Assembly (NCBI GenBank): GCA_033557835.1
Contig: JAWQRO010000499.1
Coordinates: 1-37,685, forward strand
Source of the DNA: Helochares maculicollis
Taxonomy: Eukaryota; Arthropoda; Insecta; Coleoptera; Hydrophilidae
Length of the DNA stretch: 37,685 bases
Reading direction: 5' to 3'
Shown here: in pieces, positions 22,146-33,900 of the stretch
Numbering within the stretch: position 1 is the first letter of the stretch
Layout: each line of letters opens with the position of its first letter
Made by a program: the position numbers and the translations under genes
Notes under the pieces: model-generated
Told to the model about the DNA's origin: nothing
Databases searched by the model: none
Seen by the model: only the letters and a program-made list of their open reading frames with translations

Positions 22146-23137
22146 TATAAAATTTTGTCTACCTTAATCACATTTCCATGGTTTACTTGTAACTTGCTTT
22201 GTTCTAATAATTTACATTATGCATGAAGGATTTGAGATTTGGAAAATAAGAGCAGCACATTTAGCTCCAACTCAACAAATTATCGCTCCGAAGTGCCAAA
22301 GCTATATCCAACTAGAATATCATTTGTATTGTCATTAACAGTATTTAGAAGTAGAACTTTATGTTCTTTAGAGGAATAATGTCTGTTAACTGATAATTTT
22401 TAAAATCAGCACTAGTCCTATTTTTTACAAACCTCAAGGATTTGGAGTGCCTTTAAAAAGCTAGTAAGTAAAATAGGAGACACAATTCTCATTTGTCATA
22501 CCAAAAGTAGACATTCCTGAAGCTTAAGGCACCCTTTGGGCAATTCTTTTCTTGTTACCTTCTCTTGACCTTGATACTCCTTCAGGAAAAGTATAACCGA
22601 ATGGGTTACTAGCGTAATTTAACATTTATAGGAAAACTATAAGCAAATTAAAACAGCAGTGTTCAATGCTTTGTTGGAGCTGTTGACGTTGATTATCTTC
22701 AGATTATATATTTCTTCCTAGCTGGAAAAACGAAGTTGTGTCTTGAAAAAAGTTTCTGGTGAAATCTGGCTGAATTGATTAAAAGACAAGTAAAGCATTT
22801 CTCACATTTTATTTCTTCACATTTCTCAATTTTAAAAGCAAATCATTTCTGCATACATACCTAACTAATAATTTTTCCCGTTTAAAAACCCTAAAAGTAA
22901 GAACAACTTTAAGCCTCAAAATATAACGTTTTTCTCGCTTTTTTTCTTTCAAACTTGTGGAGTGCAAATTTTCTTATTTGTAGCATCAGAAGAGTGTTTT
23001 GCAACGCTTTAATCAGTTATATCATTCAATTTAGTAGCATCATGACAGAGAGACTCTTAGAAAAATTTAATTTGATATGCTCTGCTCTGCTCTGTAAAGT
23101 TGTTGATAATCATGACAAATCAAATATAAATGTTAAG
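22146..23137 (+). repeat. Direct duplication, copy B
   Basis: Same orientation as copy A and continuous, with no LINE. It begins directly at the third mariner's right end. Homology to copy A runs to AATATAAATGTTA near 23137, the point where copy A meets the mariner's left end. An open frame at 22955-23194 has no recognisable features. Confidence 0.9.
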
Positions 23138-23376
23138 AACAAATACATATTTAGATTAAATGCCCAAACCAAAAACACCAACTCTCTTGACTAAAACATT
23201 AAGTGCCGTAATTGGAGTTTCTTAGTTCTTCTCGATATAGTAAATTGTATTTTCAGATACTGTCATTCTGCTTCAGACAAATCTGTTGCTCCTCAAACTG
23301 GATCCATATCAACTAAGATGAGTGTGATACCCGAAAACGTTAAAATAACGCACCTACATATTTGTTTGTTAAATTA
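23138..23376. other. Unassigned DNA between duplication and fourth mariner
   Basis: About 240 bp with no homology to copy A that I can see and no gene. Confidence 0.5.
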
Positions 23377-23378
23377 TA

Positions 23379-23405
23379 AGGAGTACAAATAAGTTTCCGC
23401 CGTTT
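23379..23405 (+). repeat. Left inverted repeat of fourth mariner
   Basis: Matches the right end over about 23 bp with one indel. Confidence 0.92.
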
Positions 23406-23452
23406 TTTATAAATAAATTGAATATTTATTTTAACAGAACGGTAGTTAAAGT

Positions 23453-24488
23453 TTATTCAAAGTATTGTCCATCACTAGCAACCACTTTTTCCCATCTCTC
23501 AGGCAGCATTCGGATTCTACATCTGAAGAACTCCTTATCTTTTGAGGCTATCCACGTATCAACCCAATTTTTGGTATCTTTATATGTTGTGAACCGCTGT
23601 TCCGACAGAGCATGTGCCATTGACCGGAATAAATAATAGTCGGATGGCGCTATGTCTGGTGAATACGGTGAGTGGGGTAACACTTCCCAATCAAGTGTTT
23701 TCAAATAGTTTTTCATCGGAACCGCTACATGCGGATGAGCATTATCATGAAGTAGAATTATTTTGTCGTGTTTAGAATAATATTGAGGGAGTTTTTCTTT
23801 TAGAGCACGGCTCAATCTCATCAATTGTGTTCGGTAGAGAGTTTCAGTGATTGTTTCGCTCGGATTAAGCAACTCGTAATATACCACACCCAGCTGATCC
23901 CACCATATACAGAGCATGAGTTTTTTCCGTGAATATTCGGTTTGGCTGTGGATGTTGACGCGTGGCCAAGTTTTTCCCATGATTTTCTTCTTTTTGGATT
24001 GTCCTAATGTACCCATTTCTCATTTTCGGTGACGATTAGATGTAAAAAAACCTTTTTTTATGCCTGGCTAGCAGTATTTCACTCATGCATAATCGGCGTT
24101 CAATATCTCTTGGCTTCAATTCGTATGGAACCCAATTTCCTTGTTTATGAATCATTCTTAATGATTTAAAACGGTGTGAAACTGCTTACTGAGTGACTTT
24201 GAATGTGAGAGCAAGTTCTTTTTGTGTTTGAGACGAATCTTCTACCAATAATTCTTCCAATTCTGCATCTTCGTAAATTTTAGGCATTGCACTGCGGTCT
24301 TTGTCTTCTACATTAAAATCACCGTTTTTAAACTTTTGAAACCGCTCACGACACGTTCTCTCACTCAAAGCAGCTTCATTATATGCTTCTACGAGCAATC
24401 GATGCGCCTTAGCTGCAGATTTTTTTAAATTAAAGGAATAAATTAAAAGTTCCCGAAAAGGACGTTTATTTGGTTCAAATTTAGATAT
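23453..24488 (-). pseudogene. Fourth mariner transposase, first catalytic Asp replaced by Asn
   Basis: The N-terminus reads ISKFEPNKRPFRELLIYSFN; the codon that should be the initiating ATG (24486-24488) is ATA. The HTH region continues AAKAHRLLVEAYNEAALSER and FQKFKNGDFNVEDKDRS. A stop replaces Gln at 24186. The frame then runs through GNWVPYELKPRDIERRL to a frameshift near 24045-24062. The first catalytic block reads VTENEKWVH instead of VTGDEKWVH, so Asp is Asn (24022-24024), and a stop follows at 24004. A one-base loss in an A run (23921-23926) shifts frame into KKLMLCIWWDQLGVVYYELL. The second and third blocks, ILLHDNAHPHV and YSPDIAPSDYYLF, are intact. The C-terminus is complete (LPERWEKVVASDGQYFE, stop at 23453). 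It is dead on several counts. Confidence 0.94.
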
Positions 24489-24619
24489 TTTCAGCTCAAG
24501 AAAATTATATTTTACTAGCACGGAGACACTAATATAGTAAAATTATGATATTTTAGAACAAACAGACTAATTTTTAAGCTGAAAATTCTAACGAAGGCCG
24601 CGTCTCGCGACACCTTCCT

Positions 24620-24647
24620 TAAACCGGCGGAAACTTATTTGTACTCT
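24620..24647 (-). repeat. Right inverted repeat of fourth mariner
   Basis: Inverse counterpart of the left end, followed by TA. Confidence 0.92.
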
Positions 24648-24649
24648 TA

Positions 24650-27600
24650 ATATATGTACTGCCATCTGCTTAAAGTGTGTTTTATGTTTGATTTCATGAT
24701 CTCGACTATGATACTAAGCCAAAACCTGTAGTTAAAATGCATGATTATTCCCGTTAAGTAGATTTCAGAAACAAGGGAGCAGGAAAACTTACATTTCATG
24801 GCTTGTAAAATCGCAATGAAATATAGATTCCGTAACAGATATGGTAAATGGTTGTACATGAGATGCAGCGGCGGATATTTAGCGCATCTGCATCAAATTC
24901 CGAAACAATTCAAAGCACCATAAAGTTTACAATGCAATAAATCATCACTCCCATCGTTGTAAAACGAAAATCCATTTATCCGGCAAAAATGTCCAGCTTT
25001 CCCACTGCAATAAAATCAAAGACTAACGTTTTAGAGGTGGCAAGTTCCAATCTCTTTTCAACTCGTCTTAACTGGTTTACGATGGCAACGCGCGATGTGC
25101 CAATTTTAATACCTGTCAGTTTACCTGGTGGCTTCCTCGAAGATCCGCATGATATTTACATAATGCAGAATTAACTCCCATATAACGTGTACAAAAATTT
25201 AGTAAAATGTCCAACTTTTTGTTTCAGTACTTATTCTATTTATGCCTTTTGTCTTCTTCGATATTTATATCTAAGGAATAATGGTACGACTTGTTCCAGC
25301 CCACACACCACATATCAAGTTCTAACTGCTTGTAATTGCCTCCGTGCCAATCGCAGCTGTATCAAAGAAACACTAATTATTCCATGCGTGGACTTCTTGA
25401 TAAGGATATATAGGCAACTACATCAAATTTGAGTTAATTGCAGACCCTCGGGACATCACTGGCTATCAAGGAAATAATTCCAGGTATCGTATAAATCAAC
25501 TGCATTAAAATAATCATTCATGCAAATATTTAGATATTTGTTTGTTGTTAACGTAGAGCCTGCGAGACCTTGCCTGGACTATCCATCAACAAGCAATACA
25601 TCAACGCAATTAAGCTCGGTACTGAGCCGTGCAAAGGACCTTCTCAACTCAAGCTTAAAGGCGTTACATAAAAAGGGCAAGAGGATTCTTTTTTTCATTT
25701 TTATGAGTATGATAATTGGTGCGTTTACGGCCAATCTTGTTTTATCTAAAACATGCAATTAACACTTTACATGTCCGAGAGTCTTACGCTTAGAATTACA
25801 CTTTTATCTGCTGCCATATCTCGTAGATAAATAATTAAATTAATTGGACGTCACATTGAAAATCTCTCGGCGCACTCTCATTACGAGGATGGAAAAGCAA
25901 AGCTGCGATGTAAGAAAGCCACTTTACGACAGTATGCTATTAAATTTAGATCCATCATTGCTGTGATATTTAGATCACATTTCGCACTCTTTTCTTATTT
26001 GATAACGAAGAGGGAATGGCGGCGATTGCCTAAGCATAATTCGCACTTAACCCGTTATTAGTATTTATAATTGATGCTAATTGAAGTAATCTGTCTTATT
26101 CTTTTGAATAAATGAGATGGAGGAAATTTCTTTCTTCCGCTTGCACCTCGATGCATTCTAGAGATAGGAGATTTCTTCAGCAGAGCCAGCATTACGTAGC
26201 AATTATTTAGAATCTTCATTGTGTGATGATTTGTAATGAAAGTTTAGTGACTTAGAAGACTTGGCACAAAGAATGTAATTGGGTGACATTTAAATCGTTT
26301 ATAATGGGACAAATTGGTACTTGATGATTATGTTTAATCTCAGACGCACAGATACATAAATTCTTTAAATTTTAGAAACCATTTATAGTAGTTTCAAGCG
26401 TTGGTATGAGAGAGGTAATGTTGAGTCTGCATATTACGGAAATAACACAATTTTCATAAACAATTAGCAGACTTGAGCTGATGCTTGCTTTGTTTTCACC
26501 AAGTTGCCAAATTGAAATTGAGTTAGGAGATAAATCTACGAAAGTAAAGTAGCGCGGGTTAACTGAGATAACGATTTTAGATTTAAAAATGGAAGAAAGC
26601 AAAGCGCAAAAAATTATAAAAATTCAATCTCCGCATTATCTATATATGTTGAATAAAAAGAGGCACGAGTTTCCCGCATTAGTATGAAATTCCGCAGTTT
26701 TTCTTCATTATTCATTTATAGACATTTCTCGCAATGATTGAGTGCATTAGCAGAGTCCATTTTCTCTAATTAACCAGTGCTTGCATAATTATGTAAATTG
26801 CTACGCATCTCCTAGATCTTCGAACTAGAAGATGACTCCACACATCTCAGGCAACAAATTGTTTGCACATAAACTGTCTTGTAATCGCTCATCTCGATGG
26901 ACTATCAAGCGATTGTTTTACAGCCAGAAAATTGCTAATTATCACCCATTCAAGATAATTTTCGCACATTTATGCCTTTTTCTCGTATCGACTATGTATA
27001 GAAATTTTGTTCAATGTGCGATGAAGTTATTTATATGCAAATATTTGAAATTGCCATTCTTGGCTTGTATGAATGCTGCACATACAATAATTTCACGGTT
27101 TTTCAGATTGGCGATTATCCGCTATTATCTCGTGAATGAGATATTTTCCTGCAAGAGCGCGGACGAGATGACGAACGGGCTATAAATAGTGTGAGGACTG
27201 TCATTAAGGCTGATGGATTCTAAGGCAATGCAAGACGTGGCTCTGTTTGGTCAAGCAGTAAGGTCCGGTTCTAAAATGTATATTTAAAGGTTAGTTGGCT
27301 AAATTTTCAAATGCTTCACTTAAATTACTCTCTGCAGGTATCTCGTTGCTGCATTTGAAATCATAATTTGACTGACACAGGCTATTTATTATAAAACTCT
27401 TAGCTATTATATTTTTATACGTAATCAAACAAAGAGTATAAAATTATATTTAATATATTATATATTTTTATGCTGAAAAATATATTTGAATAAGGTATAT
27501 ACGTAGAATAGTTATGTTTGTGGATGTATTTTTCCCAGTATGATTAATATGTAAAAGTGCACTATATGGGAAAAAAAGCGCTGTTTAATTAAATATTTTA

Positions 27601-28867
27601 ATAGTATTGGCGCAACGTTCCATTATTTGTTCATGATGAAAAGTCTAAACCAAAATTGACTCCACTCAGCGAGCCTTTAAGGCTAGGAAAAAGTAATATT
27701 GGATTGAATTAATAATATAATGACAACCTGTGCATTGACTATCTTAAATTTAAGAAGCAGATTATGAACTATTTAGTAGAGGTGTTTTAGCAATTTATTT
27801 TTTTAGATGAAGTATCCTCAGAAAATCTTTGCAAATATCATTGCCTAGTATACAAATAATAATATCAATATACAAAAGATGTAACATACAAGGCATTGTT
27901 AAATGAACAAAACGGAGCACGAAGAAGTGGATTCGACATAGTGGATCCGACATGAAGGAGGAGAGATTACATATATTTAAAAAATGAACAGTCTTAGAAA
28001 ATGATTACTTAGATATTTCAAGATGGGCCCAAATTTGGTTCATCGCATCAGTAGAATAAGAAGCTTAGGCTCATTGAAGATATGTGGCTGGAAGGATAAT
28101 TCCGTAATCGCATAAGTCTATATTCAAAGTAATAAAATTTTTAGTCTGGGCTAGTTAACGTTGGTGGCGAAAGTGAATCGCGAAATACCTTGATGAGAAT
28201 CTGAAGTATTCTTCACAGAAAATTAAAAATAAATCATGGAAATGAGACTACTTGTAGTATCGTGAAGAATATTGAACTGTTTTATTATGCTCATGAATTA
28301 AATCATGCAAAATATTGCAATCTCTGTTCATATATCACATAATCTAAGCAAATAGCTTTAAATATTATTTTAATAGTCCTATTTCCCTGGACTAATAGAA
28401 ATTGCACAGTCAAGCGCTATTTACCTAAACATTTGTAGAACAAACATTTAGTTTCAATTTAAATTATGATCTAGATTTTCATGTAGTGTTTGCTGCATGG
28501 CCATTAGTGTGATTTGTTATGAATTAAAATTGATTTTTTAATAAGCATTTAATGACAACTTTTATTTGAAATGAAGCCTAGCTCAAAGCTCTTCTCTAAG
28601 CATTTAGTCAACGTGTAAGCTGTTGATCGTTACTAAAAGTTGAAGTTTTCAATAAATTTACTTACTATACTTACTACAACACACATTGTGGCAGTTTAAT
28701 TCCGGGACTGAAACTATATCTCAGCAATCAGTATCGACATCTGTTTAAATTTTATGTCATATGAAATTTGGACATATATGAACACAGCCTAAGAGTTTTA
28801 TTTAAATCGGTTGGCATTTATCATTGATTTTAATATTTTTGATGTTGTTACATGCCGGAAAACAATA
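24650..28867. other. Unassigned DNA, no supported gene
   Basis: No transposon or RNA gene recognised. Open frames at 25520-25762 (begins MQIFRYLFVVNVEPARPCLD) and 26832-27185 have no domain I know. 24840-25150 and 26000-27200 are of mixed composition with many ATTA/TAAT cores. A 14-bp near-perfect direct repeat, GTGGATTCGACATA and GTGGATCCGACATG, occurs at about 27927-27954. Confidence 0.45.
27178..27206 (+). promoter_or_regulatory. TATA-box-like sequence
   Basis: GGGCTATAAATAG is a strong match to an animal TATA box. TCATTA, a partial initiator match, lies about 22 bp downstream, shorter than the usual 28-31 bp. No coding sequence follows. It may be chance. Confidence 0.15.
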
Positions 28868-28966
28868 ATGGAACAAGGTGCTGTTATTAAATATCATGCT
28901 AAACTTGGCACAAGTACCACAGAAGCGCTCAGGATGATGCAAAAAGTCATTAAATCATTTAATTAA
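28868..28966 (+). pseudogene. Isolated mariner-type HTH fragment
   Basis: ATG at 28868 opens a 32-codon frame, MEQGAVIKYHAKLGTSTTEA then LRMMQKVIKSFN, ending in TAA. This strongly resembles the N-terminus of mariner-related transposases (MxQRxxIKFxxKLGKSxxET, HTH_48 type) and is comparable with the start of the inner mariner at 12929. Nothing downstream looks like the rest of a transposase and no inverted repeats were seen. It is a small truncated relic. Confidence 0.5.
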
Positions 28967-29289
28967 CATTGCAATCTCAAAAATAATAAATTATGGAACT
29001 TCTGATAGTTGGTAAATATATTGAATAATGCATAGCCCTTACAATTATCTGTCAAAATTCGTTTTTTTAAACCGAGATATAGCAGCAAACCAATTTGAGT
29101 ATAAAATCAAAACTGGCTGATAATCACTGAATGGACGTAGGAAAATTGTAAAGCTGAAAGTTTTAGGAGCAATTAGGAAATGTAATAAAACTTAGAAGAA
29201 TAATAACAACCAAAATAAGCCATTGACACAACTAATATCAAATATAGTTCACAAATTTATAATTCCTGAACAAAGATTAATCAGGATGA
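28967..29289. other. Unassigned AT-rich DNA
   Basis: No feature recognised. The 5' edge of the LINE that follows may lie within 29210-29290 but cannot be placed. Confidence 0.4.
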
Positions 29290-30915
29290 ACAGTAAAAGT
29301 TCTGAAAATTACAAAGGATAATCATGATAAATCTTGAGGCTGACGCACAAGATCTTCAAGAAGTGTGATTAAACTATATTTCTGAACTTTTCGACAACAA
29401 AGACCCCTCTTTTTGTAACCAACAACAAACAGAAATGGGACCAAGCATATTGACCTCAGAAAAAGAGAAGGCTTTCAAAGGAATCAAAAACAGTAAAGCG
29501 GCTGGGCCTGACAACATTATCTCAGAATTCCTGAAATTCATAGACGGCAAAAAAAACAAAAAATCCTGACAAAACTTTTTAACATAATATATAACAGCTA
29601 CTCGCTCAAGATTGGCTAAAATCTAAATTTATTCCACTCTCCAAAAAACAGAGGGCAAAACGCTGCGACGAGTTCCGACTGATTAGTCTAACGAGCCAGG
29701 ATCTGATGTTATTGTTGAAGACCTAACATCGAATACACAAAAAGTGCGATCTGGATCTGAGCTAAATACAGATGGAGTTTCGAGAGGGCCTGCGAAGTAG
29801 AGAGGCATTGTTTGCACTGTCGGTACTACTATAGAAGTGCCAAGATCAGAGAAATAAAGTGTACGTGTTTCATTTACTACACCAAGTCATTTGACTGTAT
29901 CAAACAAAATAGGCTGCTAAGTATCCTAGAAAGAAAAGAATTAGACCCCCAAGATCTAAAAATCATCCAGTACCTCTATGAACACCAGATAGCGATGGTG
30001 AGACTTGAGGGCTCCCAAACGGAAGAGTGGAGTCAGACAAGGTTGCGTACTGAGCCCGATGCAATTCAATGTGTATTCAGAAGTAGTATTCCAAAATGCA
30101 CTGGGAGGTGCAAAGAATGGAATTAAAGGGAATGGAATACTGGTGAACAATTTAAGATATGCTGACGACAGTTGTAATGGCAGGCAGTGCTGAGGGATTG
30201 CAAAGGCTACTTAATAGAATATCAGCAAAATGAGACCAAATGGGACTTGAAATAAACATCTCAAAGACAAAGATCCTGGGGGTAAACCGGAACCCATGTC
30301 AACAGACACACATATATGTAAATGGAATGCCGAACAAATGTCCCAAAGTTCAAATACATGGACAGCTGGATTGGAGAGGATCTGAATCCCGATTTGGAAA
30401 TCAAAGCTCGAACTGAAATGCCCAGGGCGAGCTTCCTGAAAATGTATAGCTTCCTACGCAACATATCACTAGATACCCAAATAAGATATAACTTTGTCAA
30501 GCGTTACATATATTCCATACTCTTGTATGGAGTAGAAGCGTTGCCGCTAAAAGTCAGTAGCTTGAACAGACTTGAGGCGTTTGAAATGTGGATTTTTCAG
30601 CAAATGTTAAAAATGTTGTGGACACACCAGCAACGTGAAAGTCGTACACCTAATGGACAGAGAACGTGAACTCATCCAAATAATAAAATAGCGAAAAATC
30701 ACATTTCTCGGCTATGTAATGAGACGAAAAATATGAATTTCTACAACTTGTGATGGAAGACAAAATTAAGGGTAGGCAGAGACCAGGGCACAGACAGTGC
30801 TCCTGGCTTAAAAACATACTTAAAGAAGAAGAAGATAATTTTGAGACTTTCCACCACCTGCTCTAAAGAACATTTTCAAGACAATCAAAATTGCCCCTAT
30901 AAAGTCGCGATCAAA
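29290..30915 (+). pseudogene. Non-LTR retrotransposon reverse transcriptase fossil
   Basis: Reverse transcriptase copies the element's RNA at the target site. Plus-strand pieces appear in family order across shifting frames: LNYISELFDN (pre-RT, ~29390), FKGIKNSKAAGPDNIISEFL (~29480-29540), CDEFRLISLTSQ (~29670), GLRSREALFALS (~29785), YYTKSFDCIKQNRLLSILER (~29875-29935), SGVRQGCVLSPMQFNVYSEV (~30025-30090), NLRYADD with the catalytic aspartates (~30150), then VVMAGSAEGLQRLLNRI, GLEINISKTKILGV, FKYMDSWIGEDLNPDLEIKA, FVKRYIYSILLYGVEALPLK (~30500-30550), LEAFEMWIFQQMLKMLWTHQ, RKITFLGYVMRR and a GRQRPGHRQCSWLKNIL tail to ~30915. Many frameshifts and stops are present. No endonuclease domain, tail or target duplication is visible. 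Confidence 0.9.
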
Positions 30916-33900
30916 TCTAAATTTTAGATTTACTAAGTTTAGCCTTGCATGCTCACACAAAATTCCAACTTAACAGCTGCAAATTCTCAATCAGTTTCCA
31001 TTAAGTTTTGAAACCCTTGTAGATCGTTACAACTTTACGTCTACTATAATAGCCCGAAACCATCATATCCATCCTTCTTTTGCACTATTTAGTTTTTTGT
31101 CTTCGAATGGAAAAGTGTATCAAAGGTACGCTGCAAATTTAAGTCGCCAAAGTTATCCTAAAAGAAACTAATTTTAAAACGCTTTAATTTTATTAAATCA
31201 ACAAGAAAAGCCTAAAGAAAGCCTAAAATGGTAAAAGAATGTTCTCATTCAGTCATAATGAGTAAGAACTGTGATGTTCAATAAGAATATATCCCCAGCT
31301 CACGATGTTTTAGATGAAAATGGTGTTAACTAGTTAACTTTCAAGTCATTGATTTTGCACCATGTTATTTTATTTTCAATGAGCCATTGAAAAATCGTTG
31401 CCCAGCAAAAGTAACTAGAATCCAAATAACTGAAGAAGGTAATTTACATCGGACTCCCACATATACCCGAGGCAGATCTTTAATTGTGGAAGATATCTTT
31501 ATTACTGGTGGTATACTTTATGGCCCTGACTCGAAGAATATATTCCACGGTTCTCTGTATAATTTATAAGCGGTTTTAATTTGCTTTAACTAACTTTATA
31601 TAGTCGCACCCACCCACTAGGCTGTCGTTTCGGAATTATAAGCTTGAAATAGATCCGATTTCCTCGTTTCGATTCGTACAGTATAAAGGAAGAAAATCTA
31701 CGTGACGCACGTGACAAATTTTTGTTCTTCCTAGGGGGAGAAAAAAGGACTTAAGTACTCGGATAACTCGAAGAAAACAACGCGTATCTCGAAATCGTTG
31801 CTGTATATATTATTATGTACTTGAAGGCGTAATATATACCTCTACTTTATACGATATTTGTTGAAGACAGAGATGATATCTGACAAACATTATAACAATA
31901 ATCAACAGAGAGAAGAGTTACACACAACAACGCAAATAGTTGGTTTCTCAGACATGTGCAATTTTTCATTTCTCTTTGAAACAATATTAAGTATAGTTAT
32001 GCCATTAGTTATTCTTTTCAGAAGACATGCAGGAATGCCTGTTGCAATTTCGAGATATGTACGTCATGTATTGGCTCGTGATTATTTTGTCGTGTTCTTA
32101 CGCCGAGGAACTCAAAATATTCGATTTTTTTATCAATCGGCTTATGAAGTTGTTCTTTGGACAGGTTCTGCTCCGTAGATAACGGAAAGTTGTCAATCAG
32201 AGATAAAGATTTTAAAAATGTGAGCAATTTAAATTTTAATTCACTTAGCTTGAGTATTTTTGATGCATTTATTTTAAAGCGAAAATTACAAGTCATTTAG
32301 TTTTTAGACGGTTTGAGTTTTGCAGAAAAAATTGTTACTAGTTAATTATTTTACGGTTTTAGAGTCTCTGTTTAGTAGGCTTTTACAATTTTATGTAGTT
32401 GTGACCATTTCAGTATTCAGCGATAATTAACTACGAATTTTTAGAGCATTTTTATTTTAATAGTAGCTCTAAATTATTCCTTAGAATTTTTATTATCACA
32501 GTATTATAACAAATATAACTCATTTAAGTCATTATTTACCTTTTTATCCTCAATTATATCACTTTTAAGTGATTTTTTCACTTATGCAACTGTGTTTCAA
32601 ATAATATTATTGTTAACAGATGTGTCTCGTCCAGTTACTGCAAAATACTGCCAAATTTAGGCTAAATAATTGTTTATATTTGCCTCTTTGTGAGAAAATT
32701 GAATGACTACCTTTATAAATTTGTGGTGATTCTACTTTAGTGGACAAATTTTTGCTGGTCTGCTGGTTTCTGGCCATTTTGTTGCTTCAATTCGTATTGA
32801 AACATTGTATTTATAGTTTGGCATAAAAATTATTAGTTGAAATTATTAATGTAGACCCAAGCTTAGCAATATGCACCATATTTTTAACTTTGATGAACAA
32901 ATTTATGAAGTATTAATATTTTTGAATTAAATTTAAGTTTTTCACAAACTTCTTAATATTGATTGCATTTGTTTTAATGGTTAAAATATCATGTGGGGGC
33001 AGGTTGCTGTTTCTGCATATCATTATTCTCGATTTCGTTAATTGTAAGTAACATTTCTTTGTTGTAGGAATGCGAAACAACGCCATCACGCCACGATAGA
33101 CCGATAAACGCACCTCCATTCTTATTATAAATGCATTTCCTTGACTGCAAATTATCGCAGCCAGTTATGCTGTGCTTGATTGCTATTGATTTTGTTTAAA
33201 TTGATGGTGTTAAAGTACGTGTTAGAACTGATTATCCGGTACGTATATGGCGTTTTGGACCGAAGACTGATGTACCTGTTTAGTTTTAATGGAATCGAGA
33301 AATTAACAATCAAACCGACCTGTACTTTTGTCGTTATACATCACTTCATTCGCTGCATGCTAAAGACATGTACATATTGTGACTTTACGGTACTTTAATG
33401 ACGCTGCACTGCTCTCATTGAGATTCAAAAATCTCTCGACCAACCACCAATTTGACTTTCCTGTTCATTTTCTAAAGAAGTTGTTGGCACAATTAAGCTT
33501 GAGCAAACCATAAGCCTACATGATAATCAAGTTGTCGCTTAAAGCTCAAATCAGATAGGTTTTGCAAAATCGGAAATGTTGTTTCAAATCAACAAATAGA
33601 ACAGTAAGAAAACTCAGCACGGTATCAAGGATATGAGCCAAATAAATTCCAAGATTCTAGTTTCGCATTTTTGTTCTAATTACAAAGAGCTATTTTCCTC
33701 AAGCAATTTTTTATTTATTCGCTTTCATTGATTAATGGAATATTCAAATTAAAATCGTACAAATGGTTAATTTAACATGTAAAGCGATATAATCAACGAC
33801 CTTGGCGGTAGAATAACAATTCCTGTATCGAGAAAGTTGATCAGTAAACCTACATACTTCATTACAGTAATTGAGAGCAGCTTTAGAGCTAAAAAAATCA

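Larger units (their letters stand above)
23379..24647 (-). mobile_element. Fourth mariner (DD34D)
   Basis: A 1269-bp element flanked by TA at 23377-23378 and 24648-24649. The ends are AGGAGTACAAATAAGTTTCC, then GCCG, at the left, and AGAGTACAAATAAGTTTCCG, then CCG, on the minus strand at the right; they differ by one extra G at the left. The transposase is on the minus strand. Its catalytic-domain sequence resembles Mos1-type (mauritiana-like) mariners more than the other three elements do. Confidence 0.94.

Noticed and set aside
19199..23137. LTR retrotransposon with copies A and B as LTRs
   Set aside because: The interior is only a mariner, there are no gag/pol remnants, primer-binding site or TG...CA ends, so the direct repeats are not LTRs.
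25520..25762. 80-codon plus-strand open frame with a hydrophobic C-terminal stretch
   Set aside because: It could be read as a small membrane protein, but there is no recognisable family, no linked exon and no promoter evidence.
26832..27185. 117-codon plus-strand open frame
   Set aside because: No motif or domain recognised; similar lengths occur by chance in a window this large.
31858..32178. 106-codon plus-strand open frame
   Set aside because: It starts at TTG and has no recognisable domain; a minus-strand frame overlaps the same bases.
32566..32584. TAAGTGA-TTTTT-TCACTTA hairpin
   Set aside because: A 7-bp AT-rich stem with a T loop is expected by chance in this composition; nothing nearby suggests a terminator or RNA gene.
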